Source: Histoplasma ohiense | Taxonomy: Eukaryota > Ascomycota > Eurotiomycetes > Onygenales > Ajellomycetaceae | Assembly (NCBI GenBank): GCA_017607445.1 | Contig: JAEVHH010000004.1 | Span: forward strand, 2,046,001 to 2,110,000 | Direction of reading: 5' to 3' | DNA: 64,000 nt | Shown here: positions 37,225 to 50,917 of the stretch, in pieces | Layout of the letters: each line of letters begins with the position of its first letter | How positions within the stretch are numbered: position 1 is the stretch's first letter | Position numbers and translations under genes: made by a program | The notes under the pieces: model-generated | What the model was told of the DNA's origin: nothing | Seen by the model: only the letters and a program-made list of their open reading frames with translations | Databases searched by the model: none

Positions 37225-37571
37225 TTCAATATCTAAAAACATGTAATAAAAAAAGAAAAGAAATACTTGTAGATATTCAGTTCTTTCACAGACACTATTT
37301 GCAGTGTTGCAGCATTAAGCTTTATCAAGCTTCTTCATGAACACTATTCACAGTATTACAGTTCATAGACACTCAGATCTCTTTGTAGAACACAGTCAAT
37401 TGTGTCTTAGATGCTTAGACACAATGATCTATATAACTAATAATAAAAGCACTCAGACTCACAAAAAATCTCTTGTAACAACTAGACACTCAGATCTGTA
37501 AACAATGCATTTGAATGTAAGAACTAATAACAAAACACTCAGATCTTAAATGCAGAAGAATCAATTTGTAA

Positions 37572-37919
37572 TGTAATAGATGTACTTCAATTAATGATTT
37601 GATACTATTCTAATTACAGATTATGAATTGATTAAGAAAAAAAAGAAAGAGAAAAGAAATCAGAAGAAAAGATCATACAAAGAAGGTTTTTATAGAAGAA
37701 AATTCAGAGCAGAATAATATCAGAGACCATTTCACAGTGAAGCACAGAGCAGAAAAATGTTAAAAGCTATGCAGAAGAATCATAAGAAACTATATAAATG
37801 TGAAGTGTGAAGTGAAAGAATGATTGAGAGCTACACAGAAGAATCATTAGAGACTATATGAATGCAGAGTATGGAATGAAAGAATCATTGAGAGCTATAC
37901 AGAAGAATCATTAGAGACT
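37572..37919 (-). repeat. E5 5' LTR, truncated
   Basis: Begins TGTAATAGATGTACTTC on the plus strand and follows the LTR until 37919, where Chromo-A copy 2 begins (TGTAAAAGATAG). Confidence 0.82.
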
Positions 37920-38153
37920 TGTAAAAGATAGTTCTAGATATAATTATGAGAGTAGTATAAAGTACATATGTAGAATATTAAGAAGATAGCAATCTCTATT
38001 ATTCAAAGCTAATCACTGATCTTCTAAAATATACAGATATCAGTGAGTATTATATAGACAATGTTGTCATCACATCTTGTTCTTCATACTCTATATCTTT
38101 CTATTGCTATATAGCTATTTTCTAATATAGATATTTCTGTTGTATCTATTACA
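37920..38153 (-). repeat. Chromo-A copy 2 3' LTR
   Basis: 234 bp, reverse complement of 6707-6977 with some internal length differences. It starts TGTAAAAG and ends CTATTACA. Confidence 0.8.
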
Positions 38154-38688
38154 ATTATCTCCCTTTCTCAATGACCTGGTTTTCAGAGCTTTTTATTGTA
38201 ATTGTGTGAAGTTTATAGTGTATGCTGTGTGATTGATGCTGTATAAAGTTCACAGAATTGAGCTGAATTAATTGTTGAGATTAATTCTGAAATGCTGCTG
38301 TTTTGAAAGAATGTTTTTCCATCTTCAGTGTTATTGCAGTTCAATTATGATTTAGATACAATCTCTGAACCTCTTTTCTTTGACTTCTACACTGAAAATT
38401 GTACTCTAACAAAATCATCACCAACAACAATTTTTTATTAAAAAAGAATACATCAATTTATCAAACAAAGTATATTGTATTTTTCTATGCAATTTTTATT
38501 GTAAAATTTGAAGTTTTGATTGTGTGATTGTATTTTTCATTTTGAGTTGAGTTTTGTGTTGTTGCAATCTTTTTGATTAATATTGCAATATTGATTTCAA
38601 TTTTCAATATCTGTTTTTCTTTTTTATTGCTTTTGCTTCTTCTTCTTTTTTGAACAAGATCTTGATACTAATTTAAGATTATGATAGA

Positions 38689-39832
38689 ATGTCAGAATCA
38701 GCTGTTTCTGTTGCTGATTCAGAGTCTATGAAGAGTGATATACTGTCTGTCATTGAGAGCATTTGCTTGAATTGTCTGAAGAGATTGCAGAACTCTTCAG
38801 TATACTCTTACTTTGTAAACAATGAACAGATATACTGTCATATCTGTCATATATCAAATAGAAGTTGTGCTGCTGTAAGTTTTCTTAAACTGAGATTATT
38901 ATGAGTACTAACAAAGTACAGATGTCTGAGTGCTTTCATGAAATCAGTCAATTTTTGATCAATGAATTTCATAAAATACTGCTCTCTGATGAAGTTCTGA
39001 ATAAAAGATTTGTCACATATCAAACTGCTGTTGTGAGATTTGTATTTGATATATAGATCTACAAAAATGTAGATGAGATTCTAGAATTCTATATAAACTC
39101 TGATGATCTGTTGTCACAGCAGAGTGTGATATTCAATTATAGTAGTATTTCAGAAAGTGTATTTTCATATTCTGCTATTACATCAGTATCATTCTTGCTG
39201 AGTCAAGATCTTGGTGTATTACTTGAGTTGACTGATAATGTAGACAAAAATAAGAAAGTGAATGATCTCATTGAAGTGTTAGAAAGAAACACAGCAGTAT
39301 ATTGCTGTTGTTGTATTTGATATTTGACAACATCTCTTCATCATCATTATAAGTCTGCTGAGAGTTGATGCAAAAAATGCAAGCACTGCTCAGTGACAAA
39401 GCACACTTGCATTTCAGTAAGTTATTATTCAGATGTTTTACAGTATATAACATTAACTCATATTAAATGTCAGCAGATGCTGTTGAATTGACTCAGATGA
39501 TTATTGATGCTGCTGAGAATCTAATTGTTACTGATGTGAATGCTTCAAATGTTAATGTTTTGCAGAGCACTGTGACTGCAGTGGTTAAATTCTTTGCTGT
39601 GAAGATTTGTAAGATTCAACAAAACAGTTCTTCTGAGACTTCAGTTGAAACAGTGATAGATGAGATTTCAGTGATTACATCATCAGTCACAGCTCTCAAA
39701 TCATTGTTGAAACATTGTGCTTTGTTATTTGAGGAAATTCAGAACAATAAACAGATTTGTCTTAATGATAATTTCTTGAATAACACTGATTAAACTGAGA
39801 CAGATCTGTTTTTTAATCTCTGAGTGAAATAA
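38689..39832 (+). pseudogene. Antisense spliced Cys-rich gene of Chromo-A (copy 2)
   Basis: Same structure as 5013-6163. Exon 1 is 38689-38874 (62 codons), the intron 38875-38921 (47 nt, GTAAGT...TACTAAC...TACAG), exon 2 38922-39416 (165 codons), the second intron 39417-39466 (GTAAGT...), and exon 3 from 39467. Exon lengths are identical to copy 1 and all junctions are phase 0. Damage: the second acceptor reads TATTAA where copy 1 has TATTAG; a TAG in exon 2 replaces CAG; and Gln CAA becomes TAA at 39791, ending exon 3 early (family stop at 39830-39832). The exon 1 Cys residues are kept except one Cys-to-Tyr. Exon 2 has lost some Cys/Arg positions. Confidence 0.7.
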
Positions 39833-39939
39833 ATATATTCAGTAGTCATCATCATTTTCTTCATTTTTGTTTACTGACTGATTTCTGATAGATTTTATTA
39901 AACTGTTTCAAGTACTTCTGACTGTTTATCAAGTTTTTC

Positions 39940-40409
39940 TGTGACAGATTAGCATCTGTTAGTAATTAACTTATGCAATCAACTTCTCTTCTGCATCTGC
40001 TCATTTCTGATCATTGTGATTTTGTATAATTCTCAATGTTCTTTCATTCTGTGCTCTGCATTTGTATAGTCTCTAACAATTCTTCTGTGTAGCTTTTAAC
40101 ATTCTTTCACTCTGTGCTCTGCACTTATATAGTCTCTAATGATTCTTTCATATAGCTCTCAATGATTCTCTCATCTCATATTCTATATTTGTGTAGTTTC
40201 TAATGATTCTTCTGTGTAGCTCTTAACATTCTTTCACTCTGTATTTCACTGTGAAGTGACTTCTGATATTCTTTCATTCTGAATTTCTCTCTATAAAAAC
40301 TCTCTTTATATAATCATTTCTTCTGATTTCTTTTCTCTTTCTTTTCTTAATCAATTCATAATCTGTATTAGAATAGTGTTAGATTGTTAATCAAAGTACA
40401 TCTGTTATA
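39940..40409 (+). repeat. E6 5' LTR
   Basis: 470 bp, one 63-bp unit shorter than 534. The terminal CA is decayed to TA. Confidence 0.83.
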
Positions 40410-40492
40410 TTACAAATTGATTCTTCTATGTTTAAGGTCTGAGTGTCTCATTATTAGTTTATACACTCAAGTGTGTTGTTTACAGATCTGAG

Positions 40493-41025
40493 TGTAACAG
40501 GCGTACTTTGATTAATGATTTGATACTATTCTAATTACAGATTACAAATTGATTAAGAAAAGAAAGAGAAAAGAAATCAGAAAAAAAGGTTGTACAAAGA
40601 GGGTTCTTATAGAGGAAAGTTCAGAGTGGAAGAATATCAGAAGCCACTCCACAGTGAAGTGCAGAGCAGAAGAACATTAAGAGATACATGTAAAAATCAT
40701 TAGAAACTACACAAGTGCAGAGCATGAAATGGAGGAATCATTGAGAGCTATATGAAAGAATTGTTAGAGACTACACAAGTGCAGAACATAGAGCAGAAGA
40801 ATATTAGAAGCTATATAAAAGAATCATTAGAGACTATACAAGCACAGAGCACAGAGTGAAAGAACATTAAGAGCTATGTAGAAGAATTATTAGAAACTAT
40901 ATAAGTACAGAGCACAGAGCAGAAGAACATCAAGAGTTATATGAGATTACAACAGTCAGAAATGAGCAGATGCAGAAGAAGAGTTGATTGCATAAGTTAA
41001 TTACTAACAGATACTAATCTGTCAC
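40493..41025 (-). repeat. E7 3' LTR
   Basis: 533 bp. It starts TGTAACAGGCGTAC (CpG kept at the edge) and ends CTGTCACA. Confidence 0.87.
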
Positions 41026-44000
41026 ATTATCTCTCTCTACTGAAATGAGTGAGAACTTGTAGATGTTGAGAGCAGCAGTGTTCTCCAAGACAGACATGAG
41101 TTCTCAGATCAGACAATCATATTCTATCCATTTGACAAGATATTCACAGTGGTGGTGATTGATTCTATTATCAAGAATTGCTTTGATTTCCCACTTGAGT
41201 TTATTGTCTTCTTCTACAATGATAGATGACTGTCAATTGAAGATTCTCTGTGAGGGGAATGAATCCTCAGCTGTGGGTTGGAGCAGATTTGTATGAAAGA
41301 CATCATGAATGTCAGATGAGATGTTGAGTTGATAATTGTGTATGCCTAGCACTTCCTTCATCATATACTTGACATGATGGTAATCTAGCATACACAAGAG
41401 ATGATTCATTCTTATATTCTTGAGATTCAGTCAGACTTTGTCTTCTACATAGTATTGAGTCACAGAACTTCTTCTGATGTTTACTTGATTCTTATAATCT
41501 TATTAAGTGCTGATCATTGAAGCTTCTGCTCATTTGTAAACTTTCTTCAACTTACTCACAATGTTCTCTGCTGTCTGTATAAGGCTGTGGATGTATATGA
41601 TTTCTCAGAGAGTCTCAGAGAAGTTCAGAATCTCTAAGTTGTATTCATATAGAAGAAAGAATGAGCTTACATCTGTCATAGTGAAATCTCAACTGTTAAT
41701 TGCAATCTCAGTGTGTGGCAGCAGATTGCTTCAGTTGTTTTGTATATAATTACAGAACTTACAGAGAATGTTTTTTATTATTTATATCATCCTCTCAGTA
41801 GCTTCATCAGTCTCTGAGTGGTACACTGTTGATAACTTTCATTCAATTCTTAATAATTGACATACACAGACTCAGAGTGCACTGATGAATTGACTGTCTC
41901 TATCTGACACAATGAATGAAGACAGATTATATATACAATAGAATGAGCTTCTGATGAAGACATCTGCAACTATTTCAGCATTCATCTTGTCACAGAGCTG
42001 TAGTATTACACCCTTGCTGAGTCAGTTGACAATGACTAGAATATTTGTAGAATCTCTGCTTTTGAGTAAGAAAACTGCAAAATTGATAGCTATATCACAT
42101 CAAGTTCAGTTGAAGACAGATAGAGACTTCAGCATCTCTTTTCAGCATTTATATCATGTCATCACTGAGCTGCAGCAATCACAGTTGTGTACAAATCAGT
42201 GTATATCTTTCAACATATCTGATCAGTAGAATTCTCAGACAACAATGTTGTACATAATTTTGCATTCTGAGTGCTCAGTCATTGATGAGTCATGAATTTC
42301 TTACATGATTCATATTCATAGAGATTCTGAATCAGAGATTCATTGTCTATTTCAAAAGCATAAGTGATTGTCATTGTCAATCAAACATGCTGAGATATCC
42401 ATTCTTGAGTATACATCTATGGAGAATTGAGGTGCTTTACTTTGTATGACTTCAGTGACTTGCTGTCAGAATTCATCTGCTTCTGCTGCTAGTCTTCATT
42501 GTTCTTTGAGTGAGGGTTCTTGAGCTTGGAACTGATTGATATGTACACAGAGTTCATCTGATTGTGTAGAACTTTCTATAATTGCAGAGTTGATTAACTG
42601 ATGCTCTCAGTGTTTTCATCTGTTGTTCAAGTCATCAGATGATATATCTTGTTCTCAGTGAAACAGAGCATTCACAAGAGTGTTCTCTACTTCAGATTGA
42701 TAACAAATTGTGAATAAAAAACAGTTAAGAAACAATGACCAATGCATATATCTTTCAGTGAGCTTACAAATGATTGTGAAGTACTCTAAGTTCTTATAAT
42801 CAGTAACAATCTCAAACTTTTCAACACTCATAAATTTGAACTCTCATTTTTCAAGACATTATATGATTGCTAGAAGCTTCTTATCATAGATCTTGTAGTT
42901 GCATTCAGTGAGTGACATCTTTTTCAAGATGAAGACACAGAGTTATAGAACATCTTCATTATCATATTGCATCAGTGCTTCATCTACTACATAATCTGAG
43001 ATGTCTGTTTCAAGAATTGTATGCTTATTCAGATTGAATGATTGCAGTATTGAGATGTTTGTGAACATATGCTTCAGCTTTTTAAATGCTGCATTCACTT
43101 TGTCAGTTCATTGAAATACAGTGTCTTTCTGAGTCAGATCTGTCAGTGATTGTATGATGTTGAAGAAGTTTTTGATGAATCTTCAGTAGAAGTTGATGAA
43201 TTCTAGAAAGCTTCTAGTCTCTTTTATCAAGATTGATGTCTCTCAGTTGAGAATTGCTTTCATCTTCTTAGAATTCATGCATACATCTTTTTCAGCTTTG
43301 ATGATGAATTCTAGATAAATTGTAGACTTGGTCTCAAAGTCACATTTGTCAATGTCCACTTGTAGTTCAGCTTTTTGTAGATGGTCAAGCATTTGTCATA
43401 CATACTTGCAGTGCTCAGTGAGCAGTCCATCAGTGAAGATCAGAATATCATTTATATACACTGAGGCAATCTCATCAAGCAGATCTTATAGAGCCCAGTT
43501 AATGTATTTCTGAAATGTGCTTGAAACATTCACTAATTCAAAGAGGATCACTGTTCATTTGTATAATCTGTAACACATACAAAAAGCAGTTAGTCATTCA
43601 TCATCTTCATTAATTCTTATCTTATAGAAGGCTGCAGAGATGTCAAGCTTCATAAATCATTTTGCTTTTTCTATTCATTTGAGTGTTTTATTGATGAGTT
43701 GGAGAGAGTATCAGTTCTTCTGTGTAATCTTATTGAGTTCTCAGTAGTCAACACAGAATTGTAAGCCTTCTTCTGATTTCTTCATAAACAGTACAGATAC
43801 TGCAGTGGATGAGTTGCTAACATGAATGAAGTCTTTGTTCAGTAATTCATTGAGCATTTTTCATAGAATGAGAAGCTCATTGCATGATATGCTGTAGAGA
43901 GAATCTCAGAGTGGTTGTGGATTCTTATTATCTTTCTTGATGAGTTTGATCATATGATCTATACTGGGTTCTCAGTGAGAGGGAAGCTTTTCAGCTTCTT

Positions 44001-44645
44001 TCTTCTCAAACATATCTGCAAAGTCTTTGTATGATTTGAGTAGTTTCTTGCACAGTTTCTTGAGATCTTTGAGTTCTAACTTTTCTAACACTTTTTTGAT
44101 ATCTATTATGCTAGCAGTGAACATTTGAATGTTCTTCTTCTCATGTGTTTGATGAGTTAGTAGTTTGTATGCTTCTGCTGATATCTGAATGAGATCAGTG
44201 GTTCTATCAACATTCTTCTTGTAAACACAGTCATCTTCTGAGAAAATAAGACAGCAGTTGCATGTGTTCAACAAGATTTCAAATTCTGTAAGTTATGATA
44301 GACTGAGTATTAGATTGTACTCAAGGTCTTGTATTTCATATGCATATACATTCTTTTTCTTGTGTTCTTCTATATCAACATTAAATCTTATCATGTTGTA
44401 GGAGGCTGATTCTCTGGGGCTATCAAATTCACTGAGTTTATATGACTTGAGAAAGAGAATACACTGAAGCTTATGCTTCTCAACCAGCTGAATGTCTATA
44501 AGAGTATAATGAAGGAAACCACTGTCTATCATTGCTTGTATATTGATTAGACTATTTACAATGACAGAGATCATGATTGCATCTGCTTGTATTTTTTACT
44601 TGAATCTTCAGCTAGCTTTCTGCTTCTTGAGCTCTCATCTGTGTT
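41014..44645 (-). pseudogene. E7 pol (decayed)
   Basis: Protease MIDSGF near 44532; the frame from 44574 to 44293 is open. The RT box is VYINDILIF near 43460 (YIND). RNase H has Asp in VTDYKNLEYF near 42800, then integrase and chromodomain. The TAG stop at 41014-41016 is inside the LTR. Many TGA interruptions. Confidence 0.83.
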
Positions 44646-45659
44646 TTAGAGTGAGAGCTCATCTTTTCTCTGTTCTTGTCTATTCACAGATGACACAGTG
44701 TTTACATGTGTGGGGGGTTTACTCAGAGTGATTGCATTTGAACATTGATTTGCAAAGTGCTCTGACTTGTCACAGTGTATGCAGACTTTTCTGATGATTC
44801 AGTCAGTGATGTTCTTCTCTGAGACATTGAGAACCCTCAGACAACTTGTGTTTATGTATGGAACTCAGTTCATTGATTCTGATTCAGAGATGAGAGACAC
44901 TGCAGAGCAGTTCAGAGTGTACACATTTGTTCAGCAGAATTCTCTGTGATTTTGAAGTATACAGAACTGAGACAGATTGTTGTTCAACAGATAAAAATCA
45001 ATACAGAATTCACTGTATATTGAGAGCTTCAGATACTCTACATTTTGATTATACAACTGAAAGTTCAAATTCTTGAACAGTATATTGATCTTAACAGTGT
45101 TGTTCCAGTCTTGCTCATCTGCTTCTAGAAGCTTGTGGTTGAATTCAGAAAAATAAGTTGCCAATGCAACATTCATCTGACAAGTCTGATTAAGCCAGTC
45201 TAATGCCTTGGCTTGAAGTGTAGAATTGAGAAAGAGAGAGTTGAGTTGTTGAAAGATTAGCTCTGACATATATTGATGATTCTGACAATGATTTATTCAG
45301 AGTTGAAATTTTGCTAACACATCATCATTCAATCTGCTATAAATATATCACATTTGATTGAATAGTGAGTCTATTGCTCATTTGTTGATGTTCAATTTGA
45401 TATTCACTTTTGACTTCCACACAAGATAGAGTGCTAGATCTTTCTCATATTTGTTGAGGATTGAAAGCTTCTCTCTTAGAGGCTTTTCATGAGGCATGGG
45501 TGTAGAAGAAACAGTGAATGTGAGAGTGTTTATTTCAGCAAATCATTGTTGCAATTCAGTCATCTGTAGCATCTGTTGCTGAAGGATGCTTTATAGATCT
45601 AAGTTGTCATCCACTGTGTTCAGATGTGATGAATGTTTGTAGAATTGTTTGTAGTTCAT
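44646..45659 (-). pseudogene. E7 gag (lightly decayed)
   Basis: 1,014 nt, ATG 45659 to TAA 44646, with a long open stretch (45269-44931). Trp codons survive at WLNQT and QDWNNT. The CCHC knuckle is near 44790. Confidence 0.82.
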
Positions 45660-46062
45660 TTTGATATCTAAGAATATGTAATAATAATAAAAGAAAAGAA
45701 ATACTTGTAGATACTCAGTTCTCTCACAGACACTATTCACAGTGTTGCAGCACTAAGCTTGATCAAGCTTCTTTGTGAATGCTATTCACAGCATTACAGT
45801 TTGTAGACACTCAGACCTTGTAGAATATGATTGATTGTGTTTCAGACATTTAGACACAACAATCTATATAACTAATGATAGAGACACTCAGACTCACAAG
45901 AGATCTCTTGTAACAACTAGACACTCAGATCTGTAAACAATACACTCAGATATAAGAACTGATAACAACACACTTGAATGTAAGAACTGATAACAACACA
46001 CTCAGATGTAAGAACTAATAACAAGACACTCAAGTCTTAAACACAGAAGAATCAATTCATAA

Positions 46063-46596
46063 TGTAATGGATGTACTTCAATTAACAATTTGATACTATT
46101 CTAATTACAGATTATGAATTGATTAAGAAAAGAAAGAGAAAAGAAATCAGAAGAAAAGATCATATGAAGAGGGTTCTTATAGAGGAAAGTTCAGAGCAGA
46201 AGAATATCAGAAGCCACTTCACAGTGAAACACAGAGCAGAAGAACATTAAGAGGTATATATAAGAATTATTAGAAATTACACAAGTGTGGAGTGTGGAGT
46301 GAAGGAATCATTGAGAGCTACACAGAAGAATTGTTAGAGACTACACAAGCACAGAACACAGAGCAGAAGAACATTAGAAGCTACACAGAAGAATTGTTAG
46401 AGACTATATAAGCACAGAGCACAGAGTGAAAGAATGTTAAAAGCTATGCAGAAGAATCATTAGAAACTACACAAGCACAGAGCATGAAGTGAAAGAATAT
46501 CAAGAGTTACACAAGATTACAACAGTCAGAAACAAGCAGATGCAGAAGAGGAGTTGATTGTGTAAGTTAATTACTAACAGATGCTAATTCATCACA
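46063..46596 (-). repeat. E7 5' LTR
   Basis: 534 bp, followed by the target duplication CTGAG. Confidence 0.87.
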
Positions 46597-46763
46597 CTGA
46601 GTGTCTAGTCATTACAAGAGATCTCTCATGAGTCTGAGTGCTTTTATTATTAGTTATATAGACTGTTGTGTTTAAATGTCTGAAATACAATTGACTGTGT
46701 TCTATAAGATCTGAGTGTCTATGAACTGTAATGCTGTGAATAGTGTTCATGAAGAAGCTTGAT

Positions 46764-47298
46764 TGTAACGGGCGTACTTCGATTAACGATTTGATACTAT
46801 TCTAATTACAAATTACGAATTGATTAAGAAAAGAAAGAGAAAAGAAATCAGAAGAAAAGGTTGTACAAAGAGAGTTCTTATAGAGAGAATTTCAGAGCAG
46901 AAGAATATCAGAAGTCACTTCACAGTGAAACACAGAGTGAAAGAACATTAAGAGCTATACAGAAAAATCATTAGAAACTACACAAGTGTGAAGTATGAAG
47001 TGAAAGAATCATTGAGAGCTATATGAAAGAATTGTCAGAAACTACACAAGTGCAGAGTGTGGGATGAAAGAATCATTGAAGACTACACAAAAGAATTGTT
47101 AGAGACTACACAAGTGCAGAACACAGAGTGAAAGAATGTTAGAGACTACACAGAAGAATTATTAGAGACTACATAAGTGCAGAGTATAGAGTGAAAGAAC
47201 ATCAAAAATTACATGAGATCACAAGAGTCAGAAACAAGCAGATGCAGAAGAGAAGTTGATTGTATAAGTTAATTACTAATAAATACTAATCTGTCACA
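46764..47298 (-). repeat. E8 3' LTR
   Basis: 535 bp. The first 30 bp (TGTAACGGGCGTACTTCG...) hold four or more CpG, while the rest has none. Confidence 0.87.
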
Positions 47299-50200
47299 TT
47301 ATCCCTCTCTATCAGAGTGAGTGAGGACTTGTAGATGTTGAGAGTGGTGGTGTTCTTCAAGATAAATGCAGATTTTCAGATTGGACAATTGTATTCTACT
47401 CATTTGATGAGGTATTCACAGCAGCAGTGATTGATTCTATTGTCAAGAATTGCTTTGATTTCTCACTTGAGTTCATTGTCTTCTTCTACAATGACAGATG
47501 ACTGTCAATTGAAGATTCTCTGTGAGGGAAATGAATCCTCAGCTGTGGGTTGGAGCAGATTTGTATGAAAGACATCATAAATATCAGATGAAATGTCAAG
47601 TCAATAATCATGTGTGTCTAGCACTTTCTTCATCATATATTTGATGTGGTGATAGTCTAGTATACACAAGAAGTGATCTGTTCTTATGTTCTTGAGATTC
47701 AGTCAGACTTTATCTTCTACATAATATCAGATTACAGAACTTCTTCTGATGTTTGTTTGATTCTTATAATCTTACTAAGCACTGATCATTGAAGCTTCTG
47801 CTCATTTATAGACTTTCTTCAGCTTGCTTATAATGTTCTCTGTCATCTGTATAAGACTGTGAATATACACAGTTTCTCAGAGAGTCTTGGAGAAGTTCAG
47901 AATCTCTAAGTTGTATTTATATAGAAAAAAGAATGAGCTTACATCTGTTGTAGTGAAATCTCAACTGTTAATCACAATCTCAGTGTATGACAGCAGATTG
48001 CTTCAGTTGTCTTGTATATAATTGTAGAACTTGCAGAGAATGTTCTTTATCATTTATATCATTCTCTCAGTAGCTTCATCAGTCTCTGAATGATACACTG
48101 TTGATAACTTTCATTCAATTCTTAATAATTGACATACATGAGCTCAGAGTGCACTGACAAATTGACTGTCTTTATCTGATACAATGAATGAAGACAGACT
48201 GTGTATACAATAGAATGAGTTTCTAATGAAGATATCTGCAATTACTTCAGTGTCTATCTTGTCACAGAGCTGTAGTATTACATTCTTACTGAGTCAGTTG
48301 ACAATGACTAGAATGTTTGTAGAACCTCTGCTTTCAGATAAGAAAACTGCAAAATTGATAGCTATATCACATCAAATTCAGTTGAAGACAGATAGAGACT
48401 TCAGCATCTCTTTTCAGTGTTCATATTATACTGTCACTGAGCCACAGCAATCACAGTTGTGTACAAATCAGTGTATGTCTTTTGACATATCTGATCAGTA
48501 GAATTCTTGAGTGACAATGTTGTATATGATTTTGTATTCTGAGTGTCTGATCATTGATAAGTCATGAATTTCTTGTATGATTCATATTCATAGAGATTCT
48601 GAATCAGAGACTCATCATCTATCTCAAAAGTGTAAGCAGTTGTCATCATTGATTGAATATGCTGAGATATTCATTCTTGAGTATATGTCTGCAGGGAATT
48701 GAGGTGCTCTGTTTTATATGACTTCAGCAGTTTGTTGTCAGAATTCATCTGCTTCTGCTGCTAGCTTTCATTATTCTTCAAGTGAGGGTTCTTGAGCTCA
48801 GAACTGATTGATATGTATGTGAGGTTTATCTGATTGTGTAGAACTTTCTATGATTGCAGAGTTAATTAACTGATGCTCTCAGTATTTTCATCTGTCATCT
48901 AAGTTGTCAGATGATATATCTTATTCTCAGCAGAACAGAGCATTCACAAGAATATTCTCTACTTCAGATTGATAACAAATTGTGAATGAAAAATGACTAA
49001 GAAACAATGATCAATATATATGTCTTTCAGTAAGCTTACAAGTGATTGTGAAGTATTCTAAGTTTTTATAATCAGTAACAATCTCAAACTTCTCAACACT
49101 TATAAGTTCAGACTTTCATTCTTCAAGATATTGTATGATTGCTAGAAGCTTCTTGTCATAGATCTCATAGTTGTATTCAGCAGATGACATCTTTTTTGAG
49201 ATGAAGACACAGAGTTGTAGAACATCTTCATTATTATATTGCATTAGTACTTCATCTACTACATAATCTGAGACATCTGTTTTGAGAATTGTATGCTTAT
49301 CTGAATCAAATGATTGTAGCATCAGAGTGCTTGTGAATATATGCTTCAGCTTTTTGAATGCTGCATTCACTTCATCAGTTCATTGAAATACAGTGTCTTT
49401 CTGAGTCAGATTCATCAGTGGTCATACAATATCAGAGAAGTTCTTGATAAATCTTCAGTAGAAGTTGATAAATTCTAGAAAGCTTCTAGTCTCTTTTACT
49501 GAGACTGATGTCTCTCAGTTGAGAATTGCTTCCATCTTCTTAGAATTCATGCATATGTCTTTTTCAGCTTCAATGATGAATTCTAGATAGATTGTAGACT
49601 TGATCTTGAAGTTACATTTGTCAATGTTCACTTGCAGTTCAGCTTTTTGTAGATGGTCAAGCACTTGTTGTATATACTTGCAGTGCTCAGTGAGCAATCC
49701 ATCAGTGAAGATCAGAATATCATTTATATACACTGAGATGATCTCATCAAACAGATCTCATAGAGCTCAGTTAATGTATTTCTGAAATATGCTCAGAGCA
49801 TTCACTAATCCAAAGAGAGTCACTGTTCATTCATATAATTCATAACATGTATGAAAAACAGTTAGCCATTCATCATCTTCATTAATCCTTATTTTATAGA
49901 AGGCTGCAGAGATGTCAAGCTTTGTAAATCATTTTGTTTTTTCTATTTATTTGAGTATTTCATTGATGAGTGGAAGAGGGTATCAGTTCTTTCATGTAAT
50001 TTTATTGAGTTCTCAGTAGTTGATGCAGAATCATAAATCTTCTTCTGATTTTTTCACAAACAGTACAGATGCTGTGGTGAGTGAGTTGCTAATGTGAATG
50101 AAGTCTTTGTTCAGTAATCTATTGAGTGTTTTTTATAGAATGAGAAGCTCATTGTGTGATATGCTGTAGAGAGAATCTCAGAGTAATTGTGAGTTTTTAC

Positions 50201-50917
50201 TGTCTTTCTTGATGAGCTCAATTGTATAATCTATACTGAGTTCTCAGTGAGAGAGAAGCTTTTCAGCTTCTTTCTTATTGAATATATCTGTGAAGTCTTT
50301 ATATGATTTGGATAGTTTCTTGCACAGTTTCTTGAGATCTTTGAGTTCTAACTTTTCTAATGCTTTTTTGATATCTGCTATACTAGCAGTGAACACTTGG
50401 ATGTTCTTCTTCTCATGCACTTGATGAATTAGTAGTTTGTATACTTTCACTGATGTCTGAGTGAGATCTGTGATTCTATCAACATTCTTCTTATAAACAC
50501 AGTTGTCTTCTGAGAAAATAAGACAGTGGTTGCATGCATTCAACAAGGTTTCAAATTCTGTGAGTCATGATAGATCAAGCATTAGGTTGTACTCAAGGTC
50601 TTGTATTTTGTATGTGTATACATTCTTTTTCTCATGTTCTTCTACATCAATGTTAAATCTTACTATGTTGTAGAAGGCTGATTCTCTGAGGCTATTAAAT
50701 TCACTGAGCTTATGCAGTTTGAAAAAGAGAATATGCTGAAGCTTATGCTTCTCAATCAACTGAGTGTCTATAAGAGTGTAATGAAGAAAATCACTGTCTA
50801 TCATTGCTTGTATGTTGACTAGACTATTTACAATGACAGAGATCATGATTGTGTCTGCTTGCATCTTCTACTCAAATCTTCAGCTAGCTTTCTGCTTCTT
50901 GAGCTCTTATTCATATT
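47286..50917 (-). pseudogene. E8 pol (decayed)
   Basis: Protease MIDSDF near 50804. The RT box is MYINDILIF near 49733. The RNase H stretch 49370-49116 is open (KTDVSDYVV and E in YEIYDKKLLAI). Integrase and chromodomain follow. TAG at 47286-47288 lies in the LTR. Confidence 0.83.

Larger units (their letters stand above)
30391..37919 (-). mobile_element. Chromo-B copy E5
   Basis: Minus-strand element. The 3' LTR is 30391-32587 (split by LINE-alpha copy B), the internal region 32588-37571, and the 5' LTR 37572-37919, truncated by Chromo-A copy 2. It is inserted into pol of E4. gag and pol are decayed but gag keeps the family length. Confidence 0.88.
37920..39939 (-). mobile_element. Chromo-A copy 2, 3' end only
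   Basis: Minus-strand copy: 3' LTR 37920-38153, the spacer, the antisense gene (plus strand here, 38689-39832), and about 100 bp of the chromodomain end of pol, cut at 39940 by E6. It matches 4900-6977 of copy 1 in reverse. Confidence 0.88.
40493..46596 (-). mobile_element. Chromo-B copy E7, complete
   Basis: Minus-strand element with both LTRs (40493-41025 and 46063-46596) and the 5-bp duplication CTGAG (40488-40492 and 46597-46601). Inserted in the E6 leader. Confidence 0.92.
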
